A stretch of DNA of 64,000 bases from the NCBI RefSeq assembly GCF_907165045.1, contig NZ_CAJRAU010000002.1, positions 372,001-436,000 of the forward strand, given 5' to 3'. Position 1 is the stretch's first letter; each line of letters opens with the position of its first letter. This stretch comes from Dyadobacter linearis. GTDB lineage: Bacteria > Bacteroidota > Bacteroidia > Cytophagales > Spirosomataceae. This document shows positions 42,277-51,594 of this stretch, piece after piece. The notes under the pieces were generated by a model that was not told the origin of the DNA, searched no databases, and was given only the letters and a program-made list of their open reading frames with translations. Both the position numbers and the translations under genes were made by a program.

Positions 42277-44595
42277 TCAGCTTGGCATTACATCTTTGCC
42301 CTGCCTCTTCGCGATGGACAATAGTAGTGCAGGCAGCAAAATCAGGTTGGTACACATTGCCACAAGCAGGGTAATAGACACCATCACACCCATAGCAGCA
42401 GTTCCCCCAAAGCTAGAAGCAGCAAATATCGAAAAGCCGCAAAACAAGATTACCGCCGTGTAGATCATGCTCAGTCCGGTTCCAAAAATCGACTTTGTGA
42501 CTGCATTCGAAGGTGATAATCCGTTCATTAGCTCTTCCCGATAGCGGGTAAGAAAGTACACGGTACCGTCCGATGCAATTCCGAAGGTGATACTGAAAAT
42601 CAGGATCGTAGTCGGTTTGAAATAGATATCAAAGTAACCCATAATTCCGGCCGTCAATGCCAGCGGAATGAGACAGGGTAGTTTTGACAATAAGATAATA
42701 GGGATCGACCGAAACAGTACCATACCAACAATCGCGATCAGCACGATTGCGATCAGAAGGCTTTCATAGAGGTTACTGAGCAAATAATCGTTGCTTTTCA
42801 GGAATACCAGACTGTGTCCGGTCAGACTTACCTTGTATTTCTCGGAACTAAAAATAGAGTCCACTTTCGGGCGGATTTGGTTCATCAATTCTTTGATCCG
42901 CTCCGAACCTACGTCGGCCATTTGAAAGCTTACCCGGGTCACGCTCTTGTCCTCGTTCAGAAAAGAGTTCAGCTGCTTGGCCGCTCCCTGCTGTCCCTGG
43001 ACGTAGTTGGTCAGTTTATTTAATTCCAAAACGCCCGGCAATGCAAAGTATTTAGCATCTCCGCCGCGGTAAGCCTGGTACAAAAAGCGGGACGCTTCCA
43101 CAATGGAAAGTGGTTTCGAAAACTCCGGAAACTTAGCCATTTCGTTTTGAAATGCCTTAATCTTATAAAGTGCCTCTGCCTGGTCGCCGAAAACGCCATT
43201 GGGCTGCTTCGTATTGATCATTACTTCGAAAGGAAGCACACCATTGAAGTTTTTCTCGAAAAACCGAAGGTCGGTATATACCACATCTTTTTTAGGAAGA
43301 TCGTCGACCACATAACCGATGGTTTTGATTTTCTGCATTCCAAAAACCGAAACGATGATCATCACGACCATCGCCATGTAAATCTCTTTACGGCGATTGT
43401 GAACCAGATAATCGATTTTACGCAAAAAACCGATAGCCCATCTGCCTTCCAGATGTTTGAGGTGGCGCGCTTTCGGCGTGCTCATGTAATGCAGCGTAAT
43501 AGGCAGCAGCAGCAGGCAAAGCACATAAGTAACCATAACGCTGATCGCAGCGACGATGCCAAATTCAACTAAAAGACTGCTATTGGTAAAGTAAAATACC
43601 CCGAATCCGATCGCGGTAGTCATGTTGGCCAGAAAGGTGGAAAGTCCGATCTGCCGGATCATTTGCATCAGCGCTTCATCCTTGTTGTTGTGCGAGATCA
43701 GCTCTGACTGGTATTTGTTGATCAGGAAAACACAATTCGGCACACCGATCACAATCAGCAGCGGCGGGATCAATCCGGTAAGCGCAGTGATCTTGTAATT
43801 AAATAAATGCAATATCCCCACGGAGAAGACAACACCTATCAGTACTACTACAATGGAAAGTAATGTGAGCCGGAGAGAACGGAAAAACGCCCACAGAATA
43901 AGTAAGGTCACGAAAACTGCCAGTCCCATGAACAGCTGCATTTCGCCCGATATCTTCTTCATATTCACCGTCCTGATGTAGGGCATCCCCGAATAATGCA
44001 GGTCGGTATTATATTTCGTAGCGAAAGTTTCCGCCATTTGCTCTATATCATCTACGATCGTCAGGCGGCGCTTCGAATTCAGTTCTTTATCATTGAAAGT
44101 TACGACGATCAAAGTCGCATTCGTCTTGCTATTGATCACAAGTCCCTCATAGATAGGCAGATTTATGATTTCCTTTTTAAGACTATCCGCCTCTGCCTGC
44201 GTTTCGGGCATTTGCCGGATCACCGGCGCGAAGTCAAACCTTGTCAGACTATCATTCCGAACGACTTTGTAAACGTTCGCGAGCGAGAGCACACTCTTGA
44301 TACCTGCGGAAGCCTTGATCTCTTCCGAAAGCTTGTACCAATCGCGAAATTTATCGATGTTAAATAGCTCCGGATCTTGCCAACCGATTACCATTACGCT
44401 GCCATCTTCCCCGAATAATTTTCGGAAATCCTGATATTCCTTTTCTACGGGATCGTTGGAAGGGAGAATTCTTGCAAAGTTGTAGGAGAGTTCAATTTTA
44501 CTGGCCTCGAAAGCCATGAAGACTGTTGACACCAGCACGAGCGCAACCCACATAAACCGGTAACGGATAATGTAAGTCGCTATTTTATTCCACAT
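42277..44595 (-). CDS. RND-superfamily (MMPL/HAE3-type) exporter
   Basis: 772 residues in two repeats, each with one helix, a periplasmic domain and five further helices. NFARILPSNDPVEKEYQDF just after helix 1, ALTGLIPPLLIVIGVPNCVFLINKYQ in the first bundle (first 20: ALTGLIPPLLIVIGVPNCVF) and the matching ITFGIASDGTVYFLTRYREE in the second are family landmarks; the Asp in the latter likely takes part in proton relay. Members of this branch move lipids, hopanoids or other hydrophobic molecules out of the inner membrane. It stands alone, 63 bp downstream of the methyltransferase gene. Confidence 0.85.
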   Translation of the reverse strand: MWNKIATYIIRYRFMWVALVLVSTVFMAFEASKIELSYNFARILPSNDPVEKEYQDFRKLFGEDGSVMVIGWQDPELFNIDKFRDWYKLSEEIKASAGIKSVLSLANVYKVVRNDSLTRFDFAPVIRQMPETQAEADSLKKEIINLPIYEGLVINSKTNATLIVVTFNDKELNSKRRLTIVDDIEQMAETFATKYNTDLHYSGMPYIRTVNMKKISGEMQLFMGLAVFVTLLILWAFFRSLRLTLLSIVVVLIGVVFSVGILHLFNYKITALTGLIPPLLIVIGVPNCVFLINKYQSELISHNNKDEALMQMIRQIGLSTFLANMTTAIGFGVFYFTNSSLLVEFGIVAAISVMVTYVLCLLLLPITLHYMSTPKARHLKHLEGRWAIGFLRKIDYLVHNRRKEIYMAMVVMIIVSVFGMQKIKTIGYVVDDLPKKDVVYTDLRFFEKNFNGVLPFEVMINTKQPNGVFGDQAEALYKIKAFQNEMAKFPEFSKPLSIVEASRFLYQAYRGGDAKYFALPGVLELNKLTNYVQGQQGAAKQLNSFLNEDKSVTRVSFQMADVGSERIKELMNQIRPKVDSIFSSEKYKVSLTGHSLVFLKSNDYLLSNLYESLLIAIVLIAIVGMVLFRSIPIILLSKLPCLIPLALTAGIMGYFDIYFKPTTILIFSITFGIASDGTVYFLTRYREELMNGLSPSNAVTKSIFGTGLSMIYTAVILFCGFSIFAASSFGGTAAMGVMVSITLLVAMCTNLILLPALLLSIAKRQGKDVMPS

Positions 44596-44658
44596 ATTTA
44601 TTTCGTCAGGTTAAAAAAAAGTCGCAATATAGGCACAGGGAAGTAAATGAGGGCATTT

Positions 44659-45849
44659 TTATCGTTCTATACCAGCTATTCTTTCGAGGTGATGGTAGCT
44701 GATACCGAAGTAATCTTTGGCCTCTTTTATCTTTTTTAAGATCAGTTCTTCGTCGGATTTGTTCCGGGTGTCCCTGATTCCCACGATCATAACATTCTTG
44801 GGAGTATGCGCATCGGAAATAAATTCGAACACTTTCGTTTTGTATCCGAAATATTCCAGGATCAGCGCGCGTAGTCCGTCGGTTACCATCTCCGCCTGTC
44901 TTTCCAGAAAAATACCGTACCGGGTAAGAAACTGGACATCATTGCTCGCTTTGTGCGCTTCCATTTCCCGGCGTATCTGCTTGTGGCAGCAGGGCGCAAC
45001 CACGATCAGGCTGGCCTCAGAAGAAATCCCTTTCCATATTGCATCGTCTGTGGCGGTGTCGCATGCGTGCAGGGCGATCAATATATCAATGGCTTCGGTA
45101 CTAAAGCCTTCGATCGTCCCTTCCTCAAATTGAAGCTGCTCAAAACCCGATTTTCGTGCGATCGAATTGCATAGTTCAACCAGATCCTCGCGAAATTCGA
45201 CGCCGGTCACCGCTGCCTGCTGGTGAAGTACATTGTGCAGATAATCGTAAAGCGCGAATGTAAGATACCCTTTTCCTGATCCCATATCGGCCACTTTCAG
45301 CTGGTCCTTTTTAGGGATTTCCCTGATCAGGCCGCTCAGAAGCTCGATGTAATGATTAATCTGCCGGTACTTGTCCTGGGCATTTTTTAGCACGTTTCCC
45401 TGCTCGTCGGTGATGCCCAACTCATGCAGATACGGTTTTTCCGCCGCCTGGATCAGCCTTTTTTTCGATTTATCATGTTCGAGCGAAGGCACCTCGCGCA
45501 ATGCAGTTTCCTTCTTCCGGACTTGCACTTTGCCATTTTTCTGAATATCCAGTTGCAGGTCGAAGCTCGTGGTTTGGAGGGTAGCTGCTTGAAAATCAGT
45601 CCCTATTACGTTTCTCAGTATTTCCAGTGCCTCGGGAAAGCTGAAATTTTTAGTGATATCCCGGGTTTTGTACCGGTAGGTGAAGCTCAGTTTTTCTTCT
45701 TGTTTGATCAAAACCCTTTTGAGGTAGATATTTTTGAGGTTTTCTTCCGCTCCGCGATAATTCCCCAGTGACAGTTTGCTGAAATTCTGTTCAGCGATAC
45801 TTTTCTCTATTTCGTTCGTAAATTCTGTTACCTTTTCAGGATTAGTCAT
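44659..45849 (-). CDS. Class I SAM-dependent methyltransferase
   Basis: 396 residues from the ATG at 45847-45849; the ORF extends 9 codons further but that would overlap the kinase gene more. An N-terminal half of unknown fold (LSFTYRYKTRDITKNF) precedes a Rossmann fold: VADMGSGKGYLTFALYDYL for SAM binding, VTGVEFREDLVELCN, and a LIALHACDTATDDAIWKG block with VVAPCCHKQ. The HACD...PCCHKQ signature is that of the GSTCD/METTL-like family of putative RNA methyltransferases, in which the CC pair may bind metal. The start overlaps the stop of the upstream sensor-kinase gene by 8 bp. Confidence 0.8.
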   Translation of the reverse strand: MTNPEKVTEFTNEIEKSIAEQNFSKLSLGNYRGAEENLKNIYLKRVLIKQEEKLSFTYRYKTRDITKNFSFPEALEILRNVIGTDFQAATLQTTSFDLQLDIQKNGKVQVRKKETALREVPSLEHDKSKKRLIQAAEKPYLHELGITDEQGNVLKNAQDKYRQINHYIELLSGLIREIPKKDQLKVADMGSGKGYLTFALYDYLHNVLHQQAAVTGVEFREDLVELCNSIARKSGFEQLQFEEGTIEGFSTEAIDILIALHACDTATDDAIWKGISSEASLIVVAPCCHKQIRREMEAHKASNDVQFLTRYGIFLERQAEMVTDGLRALILEYFGYKTKVFEFISDAHTPKNVMIVGIRDTRNKSDEELILKKIKEAKDYFGISYHHLERIAGIER

Positions 45850-47638
45850 ACACACTCTTTTTACTTGGTATCTCAATCTCTATGCTCGTTCCCTTGGAGG
45901 CTTCATTATGTATATTAATCTTGCCATGAAGGCTCTCGACACGACTTTTTACATTCCGCAAGCCCGTTCCCTGGCGGCCCGGCTCTATCATTCCACTGCC
46001 ATTGTCCCGGACCCTTAAAGATATGCTCCTGGTATTTTCAGTCAATTCAATCGTTGCCGCAGTCGCGCCTGAATGCTTGATAATATTGTTGGTCAATTCA
46101 AGTACAATGCTGTAAAGTTCAAACTCGATCTTGTTGTTCAGCCGGTCGCTCAAACCGGTCAGATTGAACTCGAACTGAATGTTTTTGTTTTCGTTCAACT
46201 TGCTGATCAGCCTGTCGAGCGCCGTGATCAATCCGTGTTCTTCCAGTTCCGCGGGCATCAGATTGTGCGAAAGGCTGCGCACTTCCCGGTAAGCCGATCC
46301 CACCATTTGATGAACACTATCATATATTTTTTGCTCTTCCAGCGAGAGCAGTTTTTTATCAATACCATACATATACCAGTTCAGCGACGCCAGCGTGCCT
46401 CCCAAATGATCGTGTAGTTCAGCTGCAACTCGCTTGCGTTCAATAGTTTGTCCTTTTATCAGGGCTTCCTGAATCGCCGCATTCTTGCGACGGAGCTTTT
46501 TGTTATTGAACCAGAGAAATGCAGCAAATGCGATGATCAAAGCTGAAAAGCCAATCAAAAACCGCTGAATACTCCGCTGCTGATTAATAATCCGCTGCTG
46601 GATTTCTGAGCCCATTATCTGGTTATCGTACATCAGCTGGTACATGGTATACTGGCGTTTCACCGTTTCATCGTGCACCATCCGCCGGTTGTTGTTCACT
46701 TGTTCATTGTAAAATAGCGCGCTATCGGGCATATTTTTAGCTTTATAAGCCCGGGAAAGCGTAGTAAGCGCCCAATTCGTTTGCTGGGTAGAATGATAGA
46801 TCTTGGAATGTTCCAGCGCTTTCAGGCAGGTCTGAACGGATTTGTCGTATTCTTTCCGATGATAATATGCGTTGCTCAGGTCGTTCAGCGTGTTTAGCTC
46901 ACCGTATCTGTTTTTGTTTTTTTGTGAAAGTGCGAGACTTCTTTGGAAGTACTTTACTGCGGCTGTAAAGTTGAGCTCCCTGACATTCAAGTACCCCTCT
47001 TCCTGCAAAACCACAGCTCTGCCCCAATCGGAATTAAGCTTATCAAATACTTCATAAGCCCGCTTATAATGCTGCTTGGCCTGATCGTTCAGCTCTTTTT
47101 CGCGATAGCAGTTGCCCAGGTTTACCATGGTCAATGCTCTTGCGCTATCGGCTCCGAGCCGCGCAAATACCTGAATAGCCTGATTGTAATTGATCCTCGC
47201 CGAATCCCACTGCCGGAACTCTGAATAGCTTTCAGCCATAAAACGCTGCGCATGCGCCGTGTAGAATGGAAGTCCCAGCTGTTTGGACAGGATCATCGTT
47301 TCATTTGAAAGCTCCCGGAGCACATCATAACTTCCATCGAGCAGGTAATAGGTGCTTAATAAATTGTAAGCGAGTATTTTACCTTTTTTCCAATCGTGTT
47401 TTTGAGAGAGGCGCAAGACGTGCTTTGCGTAAAGCATTGATTTGTCGGCGTCGAGGAATAAATAGGAGGCACCGAGTTTGTGATATTTTAGTATTAAAGC
47501 AGTGTCTTCCGCAAAATCTTCTTTTTCTAAAATGGTCCCTTCGGCCAGCGAAACTATACTCTTATCCCGGCTGCATTGACTTCCCGCAAGTAATAGTATA
47601 ACGGAAAGAAAGGGAAGCAATTTAAAGATTACCCTCAT
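45842..47638 (-). CDS. TPR-containing sensor histidine kinase (HisKA_3 type)
   Basis: 598 residues from the ATG at 47636-47638, which opens a signal/anchor sequence (LLPFLSVILLLAGSQC); the longer frame adds 32 residues without such a feature. About eight TPR-like helical repeats (periplasmic, about 60-350), a transmembrane helix near 355-375 (FLIGFSALIIAFAAFLWF), then a dimerisation and phosphoacceptor domain with His409 in AAELHDHLGGTLASL and a C-terminal ATPase (NNIIKHSGAT, DNGSGM, GTGLRNV). This is the NarX/LiaS-like layout of Bacteroidota, normally paired with a LuxR-type response regulator. No such gene is adjacent; the downstream partner in the transcript is a methyltransferase. Confidence 0.9.
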   Translation of the reverse strand: MRVIFKLLPFLSVILLLAGSQCSRDKSIVSLAEGTILEKEDFAEDTALILKYHKLGASYLFLDADKSMLYAKHVLRLSQKHDWKKGKILAYNLLSTYYLLDGSYDVLRELSNETMILSKQLGLPFYTAHAQRFMAESYSEFRQWDSARINYNQAIQVFARLGADSARALTMVNLGNCYREKELNDQAKQHYKRAYEVFDKLNSDWGRAVVLQEEGYLNVRELNFTAAVKYFQRSLALSQKNKNRYGELNTLNDLSNAYYHRKEYDKSVQTCLKALEHSKIYHSTQQTNWALTTLSRAYKAKNMPDSALFYNEQVNNNRRMVHDETVKRQYTMYQLMYDNQIMGSEIQQRIINQQRSIQRFLIGFSALIIAFAAFLWFNNKKLRRKNAAIQEALIKGQTIERKRVAAELHDHLGGTLASLNWYMYGIDKKLLSLEEQKIYDSVHQMVGSAYREVRSLSHNLMPAELEEHGLITALDRLISKLNENKNIQFEFNLTGLSDRLNNKIEFELYSIVLELTNNIIKHSGATAATIELTENTRSISLRVRDNGSGMIEPGRQGTGLRNVKSRVESLHGKINIHNEASKGTSIEIEIPSKKSVYD

Positions 47639-47813
47639 AACGTTGTAATACCATGCCGGCAAGGCTTCCAGGGAATCAGGAAAGAGTGAGAGAATTTCAT
47701 GGTATTCGTTGAGAAACGGGGTTGCGCAACTCAAAGATAAAAAATCAATTGTAAAGTCTGGGGATGTAGATCCGTCAAAGTAGAATTTTATAATCTTTTA
47801 TTTGCATTTTATC

Positions 47814-48440
47814 CTACCCTTTACTAACAAAAGGATTGTTTTTGATAAAAAACCGATAGGGCAGAGCAGCGCCGACGTTGATTCCAATGCGGGTAGTAAT
47901 TGTAACCTCAAAATCGGTTGTGGCGGGAGCTGTCAGGTAAATGGGACCGTCGGTTAAAGTAAGATTATTATGCAATGTCCGATCAATTCCCATTGCTTTC
48001 ACCAACTTTCCGGGGCCGCGACAGAGCTCTTTCACTGCAAATTCCTTTTGAGGCTTTGCGGGCAATACCGGAATTTTTGGGATTACCTGGCGTCTTAGCT
48101 GCATTAGGTCCAGCCCGGCTGTTGGCTGCAAAGCGCGGATCAAAACAGCCTCTCCCACGCCGGCGACATTACTTACTATATTGAAACACTGATACATACC
48201 ATAAATCAGATACACATAAATGGTACCTGGCTCTCCATACATTGGCTCAGTTCGGGGAGTACGGCGGTTGAATGCGTGGCAGGCGGGATCGTCACGCAGG
48301 TAAGCCTCGGTTTCCACGATAATCCCGGAGGTAATTCCTTCGGGACTTTCGTGAACGAGCTCACAGCCCAGCAATTTTTCGGCAAGCGTGAGCGTATCGT
48401 GTGACTGGTAAAAAGAAAGCGGAAGTTTGCTTTCCTGCAT
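47814..48440 (-). CDS. DNA-3-methyladenine glycosylase (AAG/MPG family)
   Basis: 208 residues. Family blocks: LLGCELVHE, GIIVETEAYLRDDPACHAFNR (the Glu is catalytic), RTEPMYGEPGTIYVYLIYGMYQCFNIV (truncated here to family landmark GTIYVYLIYGMY), AVLIRALQP and CRGPGKLVKAMGID. It removes 3-methyladenine, 7-methylguanine and hypoxanthine from DNA by base excision. Its start is 4 bp after the yicC stop on the same strand, so the two are likely co-transcribed. Confidence 0.93.
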   Translation of the reverse strand: MQESKLPLSFYQSHDTLTLAEKLLGCELVHESPEGITSGIIVETEAYLRDDPACHAFNRRTPRTEPMYGEPGTIYVYLIYGMYQCFNIVSNVAGVGEAVLIRALQPTAGLDLMQLRRQVIPKIPVLPAKPQKEFAVKELCRGPGKLVKAMGIDRTLHNNLTLTDGPIYLTAPATTDFEVTITTRIGINVGAALPYRFFIKNNPFVSKG

Positions 48441-48444
48441 ATTG

Positions 48445-49332
48445 CTAAATGATATTCATCGTTTGTTCCTTGATCTTTTCGAGCTCATCCTTCATTTGCA
48501 CAACCAAATGCTGGATCGCCACATCGTTCGCTTTCGAACCGATCGTATTGATCTCGCGTCCGATTTCCTGCGCGATGAAATTGAGCTTCTTACCATTGCT
48601 TTCGGAGGCTTTCATAGTTTCGATGAAATAGGTTAGGTGATTGGCCAAACGTATTTTTTCTTCGGAAATATCAAATTTCTCTACATAATAGATCAATTCC
48701 TGCTCAAACCGGTTCGAATCAAAATTATCGTCCGACAGCAACTCGCGCACCTGCTTTTCAAGCCGCTCACGCACATTTGGAATGCGTTGCTTATCCTGCT
48801 CGGTCACGCCGGCAAGCAGATTTTCGATATTCTTAATATAGTCGGTAAACTTGTCAGAAGTCATTTTCCCTTCCTGCTCCCTGAAAACGGTACATTTGTG
48901 CAACGCATTCATTACCGCTACTTTAATCTGCGTCCAGTCATTTTCACGGCTCGTTTCGTCAACCGTTTCATTGTTGTACGCATTCGGCATTTGCAGCGCA
49001 ATGCGGAAAAGCTCGGTAAGGTCGGGTGCAAATTGCAGTTCGCTCGCAGTTGCAATCAGATCCTGGTAATATGCATTGATCAGCGGCCTGTTAACCGACG
49101 TAGAAGCGATCGTTTTACCCACCGGCTGCACTGTCAGCGTGAATTCAACTTTTCCTCTCTCCATCGATTGTGTGATCAGGTTTCTGATCTCGATTTCTTT
49201 CTCCGAGTAATTTCTGGGAATCCTGCAATAGATATCCAGAAATTTAGAATTAAGCGTCTTTATTTCGACGGTTACATTAATTGAGTCGGACTCGATGTTG
49301 GATACACCATATCCGGTCATGGATTTTAGCAT
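48445..49332 (-). CDS. YicC-family endoribonuclease
   Basis: 295 residues, close to the E. coli YicC length. MLKSMTGYG at the N-terminus, VEIKTLNSKFLDIYCRIPR (20 or fewer residues of it suffice: NSKFLDIYCRIPR), LEKQVRELLS, and the C-terminal GKKLNFIAQEIGREINTIGS block followed by VQMKDELEKIKEQTMNI are the family hallmarks. YicC-like proteins cut RNA and affect sRNA decay and stationary-phase survival. An array of five 7-bp units lies upstream, before the pdxA end. It is coupled to the glycosylase gene, with 4 bp between. Confidence 0.92.
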   Translation of the reverse strand: MLKSMTGYGVSNIESDSINVTVEIKTLNSKFLDIYCRIPRNYSEKEIEIRNLITQSMERGKVEFTLTVQPVGKTIASTSVNRPLINAYYQDLIATASELQFAPDLTELFRIALQMPNAYNNETVDETSRENDWTQIKVAVMNALHKCTVFREQEGKMTSDKFTDYIKNIENLLAGVTEQDKQRIPNVRERLEKQVRELLSDDNFDSNRFEQELIYYVEKFDISEEKIRLANHLTYFIETMKASESNGKKLNFIAQEIGREINTIGSKANDVAIQHLVVQMKDELEKIKEQTMNII

Positions 49333-49373
49333 TTCTGTATATTTAGTAACGTGTTATCAACTTCCCATTTGAA

Positions 49374-49408
49374 TAGCTAATAGCTAACAGCTAACAGCTA
49401 ACAGCTAA
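49374..49408. repeat. Heptamer array, five (T/C)AGCTAA units
   Basis: Two TAGCTAA units followed by three CAGCTAA units between yicC and pdxA. The last unit contains the pdxA stop codon (minus-strand TAG at 49405-49407). This is another short tandem repeat placed at a gene end, as with the octamer arrays. Confidence 0.9.
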
Positions 49409-50511
49409 TTAAACCTCTGCTTACCTCCCGATTTCGCCGGATGCTGGCTTTCGGATTGTTGTGGTTTGGATATCAGTGCATTCTTCTCCATTTCACCATT
49501 AAAGGCCCGGAAACGTGAGATATCGCACGCCAGGTAAATTGCCTGTAATAGCGAGCCGGGTTCCGCGAGGTTTTTTCCTGCGATATTATAAGCGGTTCCG
49601 TGATCTGGAGAAGTACGCACAGCCGAGAGCCCGGCCGTGAAGTTCACACCTTCATTGAATGCAAGCGTTTTGAACGGTATCAATCCCTGATCGTGGTACA
49701 TTGCCAGCACAGCGTCATATTGTTTGTAAGTGCCTGCGGCGAAAAAACCGTCGGCGGGGAAAGGGCCCACTACCAGGTTTCCTTTCTCTTTAAATGCCTT
49801 GATCACCGGCTGTATCACTTCCTGCTCTTCTGTGCCCAGCAAACCATTTTCTCCTGCGTGCGGATTGAGGCCGAGAACAGCCAGTTTTGGTTTTTTAATA
49901 CCAAAATCGCCTTTCAGTGACTGCAATATCTGCTCGATCTTGGCGGTCAGCTTTTCTGCGGTGATCTGCGATTTCACTTTGTCAAGCGGGATATGTCCGG
50001 TCAAAACGCCCACGCGCAGCTCGCCGGCTACCATAAACATCAGCGCATCTTCTTTTTCAAAAGCCTGCGCCAGAAACTCGGTGTGACCCGGGAATTTGAA
50101 TTCCTCACTTTGAATATTATCCTTATTGATCGGGCCGGTAACCAGCGCATGTATTCTGCCTTCCTTCAGATCTTCGACGGCGCGTTTTAAAGCAGCCAGC
50201 GAACCTTGTCCGGCTTCCGCAGTTACCTGTCCCGGCTGCGCCTCTGTCTGGTTATCCTGCCAGCAGGTGATCACATTGGTCAGTTTGGGATTGACCTGAT
50301 CCACTTTTTGAATCCCGTGCAATGCCCATTCTTTCATATCGAGCAGGTTGCGGTATTGATTCAAAACTTTCAGTGAACCGTAAATGACCGGCGTACATAA
50401 TTTGGCTAACTGATTTCCTTCTAATGCTTTAAGTATTACTTCTGGTCCAATTCCGTTATAATCCCCGATTGTGATTCCTATGACGGGTTTATCGCTGTGT
50501 TGATCGCTCAT
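49405..50511 (-). CDS. pdxA: 4-hydroxythreonine-4-phosphate dehydrogenase
   Basis: 368 residues. Metal and substrate motifs: GITIGDYNGIGPEVILKAL at the start, GPINKDNIQ, FPGHTEFLAQ (metal His), LGLNPHAGENGLLG (His) and AMYHDQGLIPFK (His). PdxA oxidises 4-phosphohydroxy-L-threonine, using NAD(P), in the DXP-dependent pathway to pyridoxal phosphate. The last 20 residues (SESQHPAKSGGKQRFN) are a charged tail whose stop lies in the heptamer array. It is divergent from a 2-hydroxyacid dehydrogenase gene with 96 bp between starts. Confidence 0.95.
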   Translation of the reverse strand: MSDQHSDKPVIGITIGDYNGIGPEVILKALEGNQLAKLCTPVIYGSLKVLNQYRNLLDMKEWALHGIQKVDQVNPKLTNVITCWQDNQTEAQPGQVTAEAGQGSLAALKRAVEDLKEGRIHALVTGPINKDNIQSEEFKFPGHTEFLAQAFEKEDALMFMVAGELRVGVLTGHIPLDKVKSQITAEKLTAKIEQILQSLKGDFGIKKPKLAVLGLNPHAGENGLLGTEEQEVIQPVIKAFKEKGNLVVGPFPADGFFAAGTYKQYDAVLAMYHDQGLIPFKTLAFNEGVNFTAGLSAVRTSPDHGTAYNIAGKNLAEPGSLLQAIYLACDISRFRAFNGEMEKNALISKPQQSESQHPAKSGGKQRFN

Positions 50512-50556
50512 GTACGTTTAATGCGGTTGAATCTATTCTGCTGACCAAATCTCTGT

Positions 50557-50564
50557 TATTTTTG
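50557..50564 (+). promoter_or_regulatory. -7 element of the 2-hydroxyacid dehydrogenase gene
   Basis: TATTTTTG, an exact TAnnTTTG match, 44 bp before the ATG at 50608. A properly spaced -33 TTTG is not evident. Confidence 0.4.
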
Positions 50565-50607
50565 CCAGCGGCTTAAACCGCCAAGTTACAAAAAATCCTT
50601 TGCTCCT

Positions 50608-51534
50608 ATGAAAATCCTCATTGCAGACTCCATGCACCCGTCTCTTTTTAATATGCTCGAAACGCGTGGCTGGGAATATGCGTACCATCCTGAATACCGT
50701 CGGGAGGATATTAAAGCCGCGTTGCAAGAGTATGAAGGGCTGTTTATCCGAAGCAAAACACTCCTCGATCAGGAACTGCTTGCTGCTGGTAAAAAGCTGC
50801 GTTTCATCGCCCGGGCCGGCGCCGGACTCGATCTGATCGACCTGAAAGTAGTCGAAGACATGCAGGTAGAGGTTTTTCATGCCGGAAAAGGCAATCGCGA
50901 CGCAGTAGCTGAGCAGGCGCTGGGAATGCTGTTAAGCTTGTTTAATAATTTGCTGAAAGCCGATAGGGAAGTGCGGCAGGGGATTTGGGATCGCGAAGGG
51001 AACCGGGGTATTGAATTAATGGGTAAAACTGTCGGACTGATCGGCTACGGCAACAATGGAAGCGCGACTGCGAAGCGACTGAGCGGGTTTGGCTGCGAAG
51101 TGCTTGCGTATGATAAGTACCGTGATCACTATGGCGATCAATATGCTGCTGAATCCTCTATGGAAGAGATCATGGAAAAGGCAGATATTATCAGCCTGCA
51201 CGTTCCGTTGACTGACCTGAGCAGGTATTTAATTGATGATGATTTTATAGAGAAATGCGCTAAACCTTTTTTTCTAATGAATTTGTCGAGGGGAGAGATC
51301 GTGAAACTGGATTCAGTCGTGAAAGGCTTGCAAAGCGGCAAGATCCGCGGCGCGTGTCTGGATGTGCTGGAAAATGAGAAGATCAACAAACTAACCCCAT
51401 CGCAGCAAGATGCATTCGATTATCTAAGGACTTCGAACAATGTCGTACTCACGCCGCACATTGGAGGCTGGACGCACGAAAGCTACGTTCGGATCAATGA
51501 AGTGCTGGTGCAGCAAATTGAGGAATGGTTATAA
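50608..51534 (+). CDS. D-2-hydroxyacid dehydrogenase (SerA/PdxB-like)
   Basis: 308 residues. The N-terminal catalytic half has GLFIRSKTLLDQELL and RFIARAGAGLDLIDL. The NAD-binding half has GKTVGLIGYGNNGSATAKRL, DIISLHVPLTDLSRYLI, FLMNLSRGEIV (Arg active site), GACLDVLENE (Glu) and LTPHIGGWTHES (His). This is the family of phosphoglycerate, erythronate-4-phosphate and other 2-hydroxyacid dehydrogenases. No ACT domain or PdxB dimerisation domain is present. Its divergence from pdxA makes a PdxB-like role in vitamin B6 synthesis worth testing; a serine-biosynthetic role is the alternative. Confidence 0.88.
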   Translation: MKILIADSMHPSLFNMLETRGWEYAYHPEYRREDIKAALQEYEGLFIRSKTLLDQELLAAGKKLRFIARAGAGLDLIDLKVVEDMQVEVFHAGKGNRDAVAEQALGMLLSLFNNLLKADREVRQGIWDREGNRGIELMGKTVGLIGYGNNGSATAKRLSGFGCEVLAYDKYRDHYGDQYAAESSMEEIMEKADIISLHVPLTDLSRYLIDDDFIEKCAKPFFLMNLSRGEIVKLDSVVKGLQSGKIRGACLDVLENEKINKLTPSQQDAFDYLRTSNNVVLTPHIGGWTHESYVRINEVLVQQIEEWL

Positions 51535-51541
51535 ACAAATA

Positions 51542-51560
51542 TGCCGACCAATGGTCGGCA
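51542..51560. terminator. Hairpin between convergent dehydrogenase and rplY genes
   Basis: TGCCGACCAATGGTCGGCA, an 8-bp perfect stem with a 3-nt loop, 8 bp past the dehydrogenase stop and 35 bp past the rplY stop. Only a weak T-run (CGTTTG) follows, so termination is likely but not certain. Confidence 0.55.
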
Positions 51561-51594
51561 CGTTTGCATCTATTAGCCATGAAAAATAAAATAC

